Source of the DNA: JAIEOG01 sp964611895
Lineage (GTDB): Bacteria > Bdellovibrionota > FAC87 > UBA2466
Reading direction: 5' to 3'
DNA length: 64,000 bases
NCBI GenBank assembly: GCA_964611895.1
Contig: CAZTDN010000010.1
Coordinates: 28,240-92,239 of the forward strand
The position numbers were made by a program, and so were the translations under genes. The notes under the pieces are model-generated. The model saw only the letters and a list, made by a program, of their open reading frames with translations, was not told where the DNA came from and did no database searches. Below are positions 26,896-34,651 of the stretch, piece by piece; position 1 is the first letter of the stretch, and every line of letters starts with the position of its first letter.

Positions 26896-27186
26896 GTGGC
26901 ATCTATCGATATCCAGATTTCCAATCAAAAGTACGTTGTGCGAGGAGATGAAGCGGACGCTAATCTCGATCAGATAGCGCGGCTGGTTCAATCCAAAATC
27001 AATAGCCTGCAGCAGGAGCACCCTAATTTGACATCCACTAAAGTCGCCTTGCTCGCCGCCATTGAGTTTGCGAGTCAATCCTTGCAGGAGCGTCACCACT
27101 TTGAGGGATTTAGAGAGCAAGTACTCTCCAAGGCCGGCGAAATACTCGATCGGATTGAGCGAGAGCTTACTCCCTCTACGAACTAA
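26896..27186 (+). CDS. zapA: Cell division protein ZapA
   Basis: FtsZ-associated protein that bundles filaments at the division ring. The 96-residue product shows the ZapA pattern: an N-terminal beta hairpin (SIDIQISNQKYVVRGDEAD), then a helix with VQSKI and the ALLAAIEFASQ segment leading into a coiled coil. It starts at GTG with AAGGGGG upstream. The stop is directly followed by the GTG of the cyclo-ligase gene, a common pairing. The 6S RNA often found between these two genes in proteobacteria has no room here. Confidence 0.88.
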   Translation: MASIDIQISNQKYVVRGDEADANLDQIARLVQSKINSLQQEHPNLTSTKVALLAAIEFASQSLQERHHFEGFREQVLSKAGEILDRIERELTPSTN

Positions 27187-27735
27187 GTGTCCTCGCCAGT
27201 TTCTAAAATCGAAGTGCGCGAAAAGTGGAAAGAGCTCCGAAATCGCGGGGATTTTCCGTCGAAGGCGTTGGTGTGCGAACGTATTTTAGAACACCCCTTT
27301 TTCAAGAATGCGCAGCGCGTGGGGATTTTTGCCGCGCGCCGTGGGGAAGTCGATTTACTGCCGTTATGGCGAGCAAGGCCCACGGCCTGTTGCTTTCCAG
27401 CGGTCTTGCCTGGCAACCGGATGGAGTTTCGGACGATTGGGAGGTTGGCTCATTTGCAACCGGGGTTTGGCGGCATCCTGGAGCCTCAAGGGAGCCGGGT
27501 GACGGGTTGGCAGGCCTCTGATTTGATCCTGGTCCCGGGAGCTGGCTTTGATATGCGAGGTGGGCGGGTGGGTAGCGGCGCTGGTTATTACGACCGTTTT
27601 CTGGCCGACTGCCCTGCGACTCCGTGGGGCGTAGGCTGGGATTCACAGGTATTTTCCTGTGTGGAGCAAGAAGTAACCGATGTTGCTATGCGCGGCCTTT
27701 GCACCGAGAAGCGTATTCTGATAATGGGTCCCTAA
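27187..27735 (+). CDS. 5-formyltetrahydrofolate cyclo-ligase
   Basis: Converts 5-formyl-THF to 5,10-methenyl-THF. The C-terminal signature DLILVPGAGFDMRGGRVGSG, followed by AGYYDRFL, is clear. The N-terminal basic helix is present, and the product is 182 residues long. The GTG start immediately follows the zapA stop with no intervening base, so the two are co-translated. In E. coli the corresponding gene is ygfA/fau next to zapA. Confidence 0.92.
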   Translation: MSSPVSKIEVREKWKELRNRGDFPSKALVCERILEHPFFKNAQRVGIFAARRGEVDLLPLWRARPTACCFPAVLPGNRMEFRTIGRLAHLQPGFGGILEPQGSRVTGWQASDLILVPGAGFDMRGGRVGSGAGYYDRFLADCPATPWGVGWDSQVFSCVEQEVTDVAMRGLCTEKRILIMGP

Positions 27736-27763
27736 CCAACCGGCCAGAAGGCCCTAAGTTTAG

Positions 27764-28606
27764 GTGTGCGGAGTGAGTGGTCAGCAGACGAGAGTCCTAT
27801 TATTTGCCGATATTTTTGGGAAGCCCGGGAGGCGCGCTGTTGCGGCAGCACTGCCTGATTTGATCAAGGAATGGAAACCTGATTTTCTTTTTGCTAACGG
27901 AGAAAACCTAGCCGGGGGGCGTGGAGTTAATCTCAAGACCTTCAACGAAATGATGGGCATGGGCTTTCATGCTCTCACCACTGGCAATCATGTTTGGGAC
28001 AACCGCGAAGTATTTTCTATCTTAGAAAACGATCGGCGCCTGCTCAGGCCTGCAAATTTTCCCGATCCCGCGGATTCTCCTTGTCCGGGGGCCGGTCACG
28101 CGCTGTTTCAGAGTAATGGCAAATCCGTTGTTCTCGTCAACCTGATTGGCCGGGTTTTTATGGAGGATAGTGAGGATCCGTTCTTGGCCGCCGATTGGAT
28201 TTTGGAAAATGCCCCTGAAGGCGTGCCCGTCATCGTGGATTTTCATGCTGACGCAACGAGTGAGAAGTACGCCATGGGTTGGCACCTGGCTGGTAGAGCG
28301 ACAGCGGTCTTGGGAAGCCATTCCCACGTTCAGACTGCCGACGAAAGAATTCTTCCTGGCGGTACCGCTTATATTACCGACGTAGGGATGTCGGGCGCAT
28401 TCGATTCTGTGATAGGTTTAGAGCCAGGGCCGGTAATTGAACGGTTTCGAACCAAACGGCCTCACGGTTATCAGGTTGCGGTCGATAACCCGGGGGTATG
28501 TTGTGTGGTTATCGATATCGGTGCGGATGGCAAGGCCATCGCAATTCATCGTATTCGAAAAAATGTGATTCACTTAGATATGGATCGAGATGGGGGACTG
28601 GAATGA
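27764..28606 (+). CDS. YmdB-like metallophosphoesterase / cyclic nucleotide phosphodiesterase
   Basis: Family TIGR00282/YmdB, dinuclear-metal phosphodiesterases acting on 2',3'- or 3',5'-cyclic nucleotides. Metal-ligand segments are FADIFGKPG, NGENLAGGRG, GNHVWDN, VDFHADATSEK and GSHSHVQTAD. At 280 residues it is of normal length. GTG start codons lie at 27764 and 27773; the true one is uncertain. The stop overlaps the tyrS ATG. In Bacillus YmdB controls biofilm and motility decisions; the role here is not known. Confidence 0.9.
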   Translation: MCGVSGQQTRVLLFADIFGKPGRRAVAAALPDLIKEWKPDFLFANGENLAGGRGVNLKTFNEMMGMGFHALTTGNHVWDNREVFSILENDRRLLRPANFPDPADSPCPGAGHALFQSNGKSVVLVNLIGRVFMEDSEDPFLAADWILENAPEGVPVIVDFHADATSEKYAMGWHLAGRATAVLGSHSHVQTADERILPGGTAYITDVGMSGAFDSVIGLEPGPVIERFRTKRPHGYQVAVDNPGVCCVVIDIGADGKAIAIHRIRKNVIHLDMDRDGGLE

Positions 28607-29820
28607 GTGGGATAAAGATCTCGGCTGAAGATCAGCTCAAGGAATTCTCACGCGGCGCGGACGACATCATCAATCGAGCGGATTTTCTGGCTAAGTTGAA
28701 AAAATCTCAACAGACCGGAAAGCCCTTGGTTATTAAGGCTGGCTTTGATCCCACCGCTCCCGACTTGCATTTGGGGCATACCGTGTTGATCCAAAAAATG
28801 GCCCAGTTTCAGAAGTTCGGGCACCAGGTAGTATTTCTTATTGGCGACTTCACGGGGCTGGTGGGAGATCCCTCCGGAAAAACCAAAACCCGTCCTCAGC
28901 TGGATCGGCAACAGGTGGCAGCCAACGCCGAAACTTACAAAAAACAGGTCTTTAAAATTCTCGATCCGGTGAAAACGGTCGTAAAGTTCAATAGTGAGTG
29001 GCTTGATAAGTTCGACGCGTATGCCTTTGTGAGACTGGCCGCCAAGGCCAATGTGGCGCGTATGTTGGAGCGTGAAGACTTCAAGACGCGTTACAAAGAA
29101 GGGCAGAGCATCAGTGTGCACGAGTTTTTGTACCCTTTGCTGCAGGCATACGATTCGGTGGCGCTCAAGGCGGATGTAGAGCTGGGAGGGAGAGATCAGA
29201 TTTTTAACTTGCTCCTTGGGCGAGAGCTGATGCGAGACTACTCCCTGGAACCGCAAATATGCCTTACTGTGCCGCTTCTCGAAGGCCTCGACGGCGTGCA
29301 AAAGATGAGCAAATCAGCGGGAAATTACGTCGGGATCGACGAAGCCCCGGATCAGATATACGGCAAGATGATGAGCCTTCCGGATTCGATGCTGCGCAAG
29401 TATTACGATCTTTTGAGCGCACTGACGGTGGATGAAATCGACGCGTTGTTTGCCAAAATGAAGGCGGGATTGAATCCCAAGGAAGTGAAGGTCCAGCTAG
29501 CCAAAGAAATCGTGGCTCGCTTCCATTCCGCCCAGGCCGCGGAAGCGGCGCAGACGGGGTTTGAAAAAGTCTTCGCAAAAAAAGGTGTTCCCGACGAGAT
29601 GCCCGAACATGTGCTGAAAGCGCCAGATGTCTGGCTCCCGGGTTTGCTAAAAGACCTCGGCTTAGTGGTGAGCACGAGCGAAGGAAAGCGGATGGTGGGT
29701 CAGGGGGCGGTTAAACTCGATGGAGCGGCAGCGGCCTCGGAAACCATTTCCTTAAAGTCCGGTCAAGAAGTTGTACTCCAGTGTGGTAAACGCAAATTCG
29801 TTAAGTTAATCGCTCGTTAA
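28603..29820 (+). CDS. tyrS: Tyrosyl-tRNA synthetase
   Basis: Class I synthetase with HLGH (residues 56-59) as the HIGH motif and KMSKS at 234-238. An S4-type RNA-binding domain lies at the C-terminus (about 340-400). At 405 residues it belongs to the shorter TyrZ-like branch. The start is set by the ATGA overlap with the phosphodiesterase gene. It converges with a lipoprotein gene nine bases beyond its stop; I see no strong terminator between them. Confidence 0.97.
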   Translation: MSGIKISAEDQLKEFSRGADDIINRADFLAKLKKSQQTGKPLVIKAGFDPTAPDLHLGHTVLIQKMAQFQKFGHQVVFLIGDFTGLVGDPSGKTKTRPQLDRQQVAANAETYKKQVFKILDPVKTVVKFNSEWLDKFDAYAFVRLAAKANVARMLEREDFKTRYKEGQSISVHEFLYPLLQAYDSVALKADVELGGRDQIFNLLLGRELMRDYSLEPQICLTVPLLEGLDGVQKMSKSAGNYVGIDEAPDQIYGKMMSLPDSMLRKYYDLLSALTVDEIDALFAKMKAGLNPKEVKVQLAKEIVARFHSAQAAEAAQTGFEKVFAKKGVPDEMPEHVLKAPDVWLPGLLKDLGLVVSTSEGKRMVGQGAVKLDGAAAASETISLKSGQEVVLQCGKRKFVKLIAR

Positions 29821-29829
29821 TTGAGCGGA

Positions 29830-30408
29830 TTAAAAAATTTTGATTTTTCGACCGAATGTAGTTTGTCGGAATTTGATAATCTCGGGGTCTCGATAAATCG
29901 CAATTTCGTTGGGGCCCTGCGCGTTGAATGAAATGTCTCCCCAACTATAATACAAAGCCTCGGAGCCAAATTTTCCTCCGCCCATCCGCATTTGAGGTGA
30001 CCCCAATTCTGCCATGAGAATATTGCTCCAGTGGTCGGGATCGGCGGGAGCGAGTCGGAACACGAATAGTTTCTTGCCCTGGATCACCCCTTGAAAAGGG
30101 TCTTGCACTTCGATCAATGCCACTCTGCCATTTCTGAAATAGGCGCGAGTGCCAATCTCTTTGAAAAAAAGGACGTGCGTAAACTTAATGCGTTCTACCC
30201 CTGGGTCTTGGGAGAGGTCTGTGCGTTCCGGCTTCCAAGGGCTGCGCTCGAGGATTTTTTCTTCGGTGTCGTTGATATTCACGAGCTGCCGAATTCCGGA
30301 GTAGAGACTCAATTCGAGGTTGCTCGACGCAGGGGGTTGTTTTTTTGTGCATGCTTCAAGGGCTATGAGGCAGATGAGTAGGGGCAAGGTTCGAATGAGG
30401 GCCGGCAT
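29830..30408 (-). CDS. Putative lipoprotein of unknown function
   Basis: The start at 30408 gives a hydrophobic signal ending LEAC (Cys around residue 20). The Glu at position -2 is unusual for a lipobox, so lipidation is likely but not certain. The mature part of about 170 residues carries no motif that I recognise. An upstream start would add a Cys/Arg-rich stretch that is unlikely to be translated. The gene is divergent from tRNA-Lys. Confidence 0.65.
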   Translation of the reverse strand: MPALIRTLPLLICLIALEACTKKQPPASSNLELSLYSGIRQLVNINDTEEKILERSPWKPERTDLSQDPGVERIKFTHVLFFKEIGTRAYFRNGRVALIEVQDPFQGVIQGKKLFVFRLAPADPDHWSNILMAELGSPQMRMGGGKFGSEALYYSWGDISFNAQGPNEIAIYRDPEIIKFRQTTFGRKIKIF

Positions 30409-30484
30409 AAAATCATTATAACACAGCGACTTTGCTTGATTTCGAGGGCAGATGGCGGTACATCTTCGACGCACCTTTCTATGG

Positions 30485-30557
30485 GGGCCGATAGCTCAGT
30501 TGGTAGAGCATATCCCTTTTAAGGATAGGGTCGATGGTTCGAGTCCATCTCGGCTCA
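30485..30557 (+). tRNA. tRNA-Lys (anticodon TTT)
   Basis: Acceptor stem GGGCCGA/TCGGCTC, anticodon stem TATCC/GGATA, loop CTTTTAA, T-arm GATGG-TTCGAGT-CCATC and discriminator A. CCA is not encoded. Length is 73 nt. It begins the stretch of secreted-protein genes. Confidence 0.95.
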
Positions 30558-30606
30558 CTTGAATCCCACCCAAAAGTACGCCACTCTTGTTTCAGGGGAG
30601 GGGTAA

Positions 30607-31056
30607 ATGCGGAATTTTATATTCGGTTTGTTGGCACTTTGTGCCATTTTCTCCAGCGCTTATGCAGCCACCGAGGTGGATGCGAAAAAGTTCATCCAGT
30701 CTATTGAAGGGGATTACACGATCCAAAAGGTGGGGGGCGATGCGCCACACGCGGAAAATTCCTTAGCAAGCATCTTCGCAGATGCAGACGAAGCGGTGCT
30801 GACCATGCCCTACTGCCCCCCTGGCGGTAAGGCTTGCGATCCGGGGTACCATTTTTTCCCTTACAAGGCGTTGGTGGTTAAATCTGACAAGCTATCAGAC
30901 GGAACCTTGATCCATGAGTTGGAGTGGGACGATGCGGGCACCATGAAAAAGTACAAATGGACTGAAAAATCCGGTGTCTTTACCTTTTTGAATCCACAAT
31001 ACGATTTGGATGGGAATACGATTGCGCTCGAGCATGTGCTCGAGCGCAAACCGTGA
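30607..31056 (+). CDS. Secreted protein of unknown function
   Basis: A 149-residue product with a clean signal peptide (cleavage expected after SSAYA, about residue 20) and a GGGGAGGGG ribosome site. The mature part contains two close Cys residues (CPPGGKAC) and many aromatic residues; no known family. The 3' end of the coding sequence contains a perfect 13-bp inverted repeat (see separate entry). It converges with the nuclease gene three bases beyond its stop. Confidence 0.7.
   Translation: MRNFIFGLLALCAIFSSAYAATEVDAKKFIQSIEGDYTIQKVGGDAPHAENSLASIFADADEAVLTMPYCPPGGKACDPGYHFFPYKALVVKSDKLSDGTLIHELEWDDAGTMKKYKWTEKSGVFTFLNPQYDLDGNTIALEHVLERKP
31022..31049. repeat. Perfect 28-base palindrome at a convergent gene junction
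   Basis: TTGCGCTCGAGCA and TGCTCGAGCGCAA are perfect inverted arms separated by TG. It lies in the last codons of the secreted-protein gene and just before the end of the convergent nuclease gene. There is no T-run on either side, so it is not a standard intrinsic terminator, though it could stop transcription as a strong hairpin or bind a dimeric protein. Confidence 0.6.
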
Positions 31057-31059
31057 ATA

Positions 31060-31824
31060 CTAGAATTTATAGCCGAGATTTTCAGCGTCTTCCGGTTGAT
31101 CGAAACGGATCATCAAGCACGGGTCGACTTTAGCGACTTCGTCCGGCTGGAAAAGCTCCTTGGTTTCGAAGTTTCCGAGGTACTGGTAGCGCGGAGTTTT
31201 GCCGATGCGGCGGCGGAACTCGGACGGAATTTCATTGAGCGGCTTCTTCTTGTTGAAAATTCCCAACCCTTTGGAGCGCGCTGATTTGCAGGCGTCGACA
31301 AATTCCGCGACGCGCGCCTGTTTCACCCAGCCTTTATCGCAGCCGTCTTTTACGCAATAGAGGTAGGGAAACGCATACCCGTCCTCGACCATCTGCAGGT
31401 TGGTATTGATCTTACCAATGTAGACGTACCCTAAATCGCGCTTATGCTTGTCTTTGCCATCAAACTCGACTTCGACCTCAATGTCTTTGCCGGTCGTTTT
31501 GTCTTTGCAGGCGCCCAGGACTTTAGTGCCTTTGCGGTCTAACTTTGCGGGAGCAGCGTTGAACAGTTCATGCAGGTGATCGGTCGCTTCGGGGCCGTAG
31601 TCTTGGGCCTGATTCATGAAATGCACTTCCGGGGTATCTATGCCCAGGTAACGAACTTTGTGCACTTTGCCGTCCGCCGTTTCGACGTTTACGGTATCCC
31701 CATCCGTGATCTTGACCAGCGTGCCCGTGACGGTCTTCGAAGCCAATGCTTGCGTTCCGACCATCGCGGCCAATCCAAAACTGCATACACCTATCCACTG
31801 GAGACTGCGTTTGCTTTTAGTCAC
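31060..31824 (-). CDS. Secreted SNase-like (thermonuclease family) nuclease
   Basis: Staphylococcal-nuclease fold enzyme, expected to degrade DNA and RNA outside the cytoplasm. It has a signal peptide (cleavage near residue 28, ALAS). The domain contains TDGDTVNV (Asp43), VRYLGIDTPE (Arg58, Glu66), KHKRDLGYVY, NLQMVEDGYA and KGLGIF, covering the known catalytic Arg-Glu-Arg positions. Two Cys near residues 157 and 162 (CVKDGC) may form a disulfide. About 50 residues extend past the domain. Neighbouring secreted proteases suggest a digestive role. Confidence 0.88.
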   Translation of the reverse strand: MTKSKRSLQWIGVCSFGLAAMVGTQALASKTVTGTLVKITDGDTVNVETADGKVHKVRYLGIDTPEVHFMNQAQDYGPEATDHLHELFNAAPAKLDRKGTKVLGACKDKTTGKDIEVEVEFDGKDKHKRDLGYVYIGKINTNLQMVEDGYAFPYLYCVKDGCDKGWVKQARVAEFVDACKSARSKGLGIFNKKKPLNEIPSEFRRRIGKTPRYQYLGNFETKELFQPDEVAKVDPCLMIRFDQPEDAENLGYKF

Positions 31825-31971
31825 CTTGAGCGTTCCTCCAAATTAAGGCGGATTTGATTCCACCTTTAGTTTTACCCAACCCAGTTTTTAGTGATTTCCC
31901 CGATATCAGAGTAACTTTGAAAAGAAGCCAGGTTAACGTCAAACCAGGGGGGACAGTTCCGTTACCAGGTG

Positions 31972-32430
31972 TTACCACCGATGGTAGGCAGGGTGGCCCG
32001 GCCGGACAGCTACAAAAGTGCCGGTACAGGTGTCGCAGAGTTTTCCGCCCGCCCAGAGTTCCGCGCTGATGGTGGCACGTTCCGTTTTGAGTTCTACTAC
32101 TTTTGCAACGAGTCGGATCGGGCCGGTGGTCGGTGTGGGCCGGAGCAGCTTTACCGAAAATTCCGCAGTGACTGTGCACGGGGGGGTCTCGGTACCCATT
32201 TGCTTCATCAGGGAATACGCCGCCGTCCAGTTAGAATGGCAGTCCAGCAGCGCACCGATAATGCCCCCATTAAGGATGCCGGGGAAGGCCTCGTGGTGTG
32301 GTTGGGCGGTCCATTCCGCCACGCACTGGTCCCCTTCGACGAAGGAGCGGACTTTCAAGCCCAGGGGGTTTGAGGGCCCGCATCCAAAACACGCATTATG
32401 GGGTGCATAAGTTTCTTGGAGCGATTTCAT
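31972..32430 (-). CDS. PaaI-type hotdog thioesterase
   Basis: A 152-residue hotdog-fold protein of the 4HBT/PaaI group, hydrolysing acyl-CoA thioesters. It shows NACFGCGP, NPLGL, and the helix entry GILNGGIIGALLD with likely catalytic Asp63. A start further upstream (32460) is possible, but the chosen ATG follows an AGGGAGG site. The 147 bases between its stop and the nuclease start hold no recognised element. The acyl substrate cannot be told from sequence. Confidence 0.82.
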   Translation of the reverse strand: MKSLQETYAPHNACFGCGPSNPLGLKVRSFVEGDQCVAEWTAQPHHEAFPGILNGGIIGALLDCHSNWTAAYSLMKQMGTETPPCTVTAEFSVKLLRPTPTTGPIRLVAKVVELKTERATISAELWAGGKLCDTCTGTFVAVRPGHPAYHRW

Positions 32431-32538
32431 AGGAAAAAGAGCCCTCCCTAGCTCAGCCAATCCTAGTCTACTCTCGAGCCCGCTACTGGCTAGGATGCTT
32501 CCATAGTGACTGTTGACTGGGTTAAAGGGCGCAGTATA

Positions 32539-32561
32539 CCTCCACCTGCTTTGGAGGAGGA
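32539..32561 (+). promoter_or_regulatory. Hairpin sequestering the ribosome site of the metalloprotease gene
   Basis: CCTCCA (32539-32544) can pair with TGGAGG (32552-32557), which is part of the strong ribosome site GGAGGAGGA in front of the GTG start. The loop is seven bases. Such a structure could limit translation until melted or bound; it may also be chance complementarity to a purine-rich site. Confidence 0.3.
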
Positions 32562-32564
32562 TAG

Positions 32565-33650
32565 GTGAATCGATTTACCCTGATTTTGTTCTTGGGTTTT
32601 GGGTCTGTATCCCTTGCGGACAGTGAAGCGGTAAGGCCCATCTCAGCCGTATATTCAGGTTTCACCGCCGCTCAACAGGCAAAAATAGAACAGGCGCTCA
32701 AGATCGTCTCGGAGCGAATGCTCTCGCCGCGCGTGTATCAGTGCGCCAAAAATAACGCAAAAACCTTCTATTCCGAAAGGTGCTTTTACCGAGCGAAATC
32801 CTCCAGCGAATACTTTCATATGACCGAGATGCAGCTCTATGCCTTGTTCCGACAAGGAATGCCAAGGGCGAGAATTCAGGCGTTTTCTCCGGAGATGGCA
32901 AATGAAAAGTTTGTGGGCTACGCCCCCATCGGAGACATTTTGCAAGTGCGTTGCGAGGGGGGTGGGGTTCACACGGTCAAAGGCGAGTTCCAAGTCTCGC
33001 TAAATCAGAGAGAAATTGAAAAGTACAAAACCTATCAAGACTACGAAATGTTGGCGGGTACGATAGCCCATGAATTTCTCCACAACCTGTGTCATTCCCA
33101 CACGAATGGTCCCAACGCATACACCGACGATAATTTTATAACGGTGTTTGGGGATTGCCTTCAGTACGACGGAAAATATGTCTCGCGCAACTCTACGCTG
33201 TTGCAGCTAGTGGACCCAGGGTCCTCTACCGCTTCAGGTGGCAAGGTGGCCAAGGTGCAGACCGAGGGCGATTCTTTAGTGGTTTCACCAGACATGCGGT
33301 TGGAAGTTTCTGCTCGCGAAACGGCGCAGCCTCTAGTGCTTACGAAGAAAATGCGCATCGTGGCGGTTACCGGCAACTGGACCGTTGATCAAAAGAATTA
33401 TCCCCCGGTGTCTCCACTAGAAGGGCACAAAGATTCTGCGCTAGAGCAGTATGCTGATTACAAACTCCAAAAACAGGACACGTCGGGGAACGGATGGCCG
33501 TTTGGTCTTGTGCTGATGAAAGTCCGAGGACAGTGGAATCGCATTTATGCTGGAACTGTCCTCGAGCCCGAAGTCTATGAATTCCAAATAAATGACACGG
33601 CTCTCTCGGATAATAGTGGTTCGATCATCTTGGATTTTAAAGAGGAATAA
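32565..33650 (+). CDS. Secreted HExxH zinc metalloprotease with C-terminal lectin-like domain
   Basis: A 361-residue product with signal peptide (first 18-19 residues) starting at GTG. The catalytic region has HEFLHNLCHSH: His169, Glu170, His173, with His177 or His179 as third ligand. This is a metzincin-like arrangement with a shorter spacing than HExxHxxGxxH. From about residue 235 to the end the sequence resembles PA-IL (LecA)-type galactose-binding beta domains: GNWTVD, GWPFGLVLMKVRG and INDTALSDNSGS near the C-terminus. A protease that binds sugars is plausible for attack on surface glycoproteins or glycans. Both domain calls are by eye. Confidence 0.7.
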   Translation: MNRFTLILFLGFGSVSLADSEAVRPISAVYSGFTAAQQAKIEQALKIVSERMLSPRVYQCAKNNAKTFYSERCFYRAKSSSEYFHMTEMQLYALFRQGMPRARIQAFSPEMANEKFVGYAPIGDILQVRCEGGGVHTVKGEFQVSLNQREIEKYKTYQDYEMLAGTIAHEFLHNLCHSHTNGPNAYTDDNFITVFGDCLQYDGKYVSRNSTLLQLVDPGSSTASGGKVAKVQTEGDSLVVSPDMRLEVSARETAQPLVLTKKMRIVAVTGNWTVDQKNYPPVSPLEGHKDSALEQYADYKLQKQDTSGNGWPFGLVLMKVRGQWNRIYAGTVLEPEVYEFQINDTALSDNSGSIILDFKEE

Positions 33651-33667
33651 TTTGTGACGGAGGATAA

Positions 33668-34519
33668 ATGAAAAAAATCAATCTGGTAGTTGCTTGGTTG
33701 GGAATCGTTGCGACGAACGCAAATGCCGTTATGTTGAAAAATAATTGCGGCGCGGACGTTGATGTCGCCGTGGGTAGGCTTACCGACGGGGTCAATGATT
33801 TGTCTGGTACGGATGTATCCGGCACGCCCTCCTTTGCAGCCTCTGAAGGGTGGAGATTTCTTCGCGCTCACTCTGGGCCCGAGGTGGTTGAAGGGACTCA
33901 TTTTTTCTTCAGGTACCATGCACGCGGTGGAGCGAAAGTTCCGTTCACTCCCCGTGCCCAAGAGAGGCAGTTTCCTACGGTAGGTTTTGTGATTGAAAAA
34001 GGGGATTTTTCGGCGGAACAACAACAGGTCCCTGGGGATCCACGTGCGGTTGAAAACGCGCTTCGACAAAAAGGGTTTCAAACTGCCCAGTATCATGACG
34101 GTCGGACCCTTGAACTCGGTCAAAATGAACAGAAAATTCGCTTGATTGATTGCGGCCAGCTACAGAATGGAGTGACCCGCAAGAAGGTCCTAGGGCTAAT
34201 GAACAAAGCTGGATTCAACATCAACTACGAAATCCAGATCGACAATCAGAAATGGGTTTCCCATCAAGTAGAAGCGGGCCGTCACGCCGTACATTGGTTC
34301 TGGGGGCCTGTTCGAAACATCCGAATCCGTTACGATGAAGCGGCTGCGGATAATGCCTTCAGCCAAAAAGTTCACGGATTAGATACTTTCGAGTTGGAAT
34401 TTGATTCTAACGACAAAGAAGGCTTTTTCCCCCCGAAGTTTGAGCAGGCACGCCAATACCACTTCGGACTAGCACAAGGCGGGGCTCTGATTGGGCTGTT
34501 TCCGGGTTCTGGCAACTGA
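33668..34519 (+). CDS. Secreted protein of unknown function
   Basis: A 283-residue product with a short signal peptide ending NANA and a GGAGG site directly upstream. The mature protein starts with a Cys (KNNCGADVDVAVG), suggesting a beta-sandwich opening, and has a second Cys near residue 160. No family recognised. It lies 17 bases after the metalloprotease-lectin gene on the same strand, so the two are likely co-transcribed and exported together. Confidence 0.68.
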   Translation: MKKINLVVAWLGIVATNANAVMLKNNCGADVDVAVGRLTDGVNDLSGTDVSGTPSFAASEGWRFLRAHSGPEVVEGTHFFFRYHARGGAKVPFTPRAQERQFPTVGFVIEKGDFSAEQQQVPGDPRAVENALRQKGFQTAQYHDGRTLELGQNEQKIRLIDCGQLQNGVTRKKVLGLMNKAGFNINYEIQIDNQKWVSHQVEAGRHAVHWFWGPVRNIRIRYDEAAADNAFSQKVHGLDTFELEFDSNDKEGFFPPKFEQARQYHFGLAQGGALIGLFPGSGN

Positions 34520-34526
34520 AGAAATG

Positions 34527-34600
34527 TGGGCGGTAAGAGATTCGAACTCCTGACCCCATGGTTCGAAGCCATGTGCTCTATCCAACTGAGCTAACCGCCC
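34527..34600 (-). tRNA. tRNA-Arg (anticodon TCG)
   Basis: Read on the minus strand: acceptor GGGCGGT/ACCGCCC, anticodon stem CATGG/CCATG with loop CTTCGAA, T-loop TTCGAAT and discriminator A. CCA is not encoded. Length is 74 nt. It reads CGA/CGN codons. It lies seven bases past the stop of the preceding plus-strand gene. Confidence 0.95.
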
Positions 34601-34651
34601 ACGATCAGAAAGAAACTGGAGTACCACCGTACGCAGGACCGGGCAAGCATT

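Noticed and set aside
27187..27200. Possible 6S RNA between zapA and the cyclo-ligase gene
   Set aside because: The two genes abut with no intervening base, so the usual 6S location is absent here.
30485..34600. A genomic island inserted by an integrase at a tRNA
   Set aside because: No integrase, no duplicated tRNA 3' end and no clear base-composition break were found, so I report the gene cluster only as a functional group.
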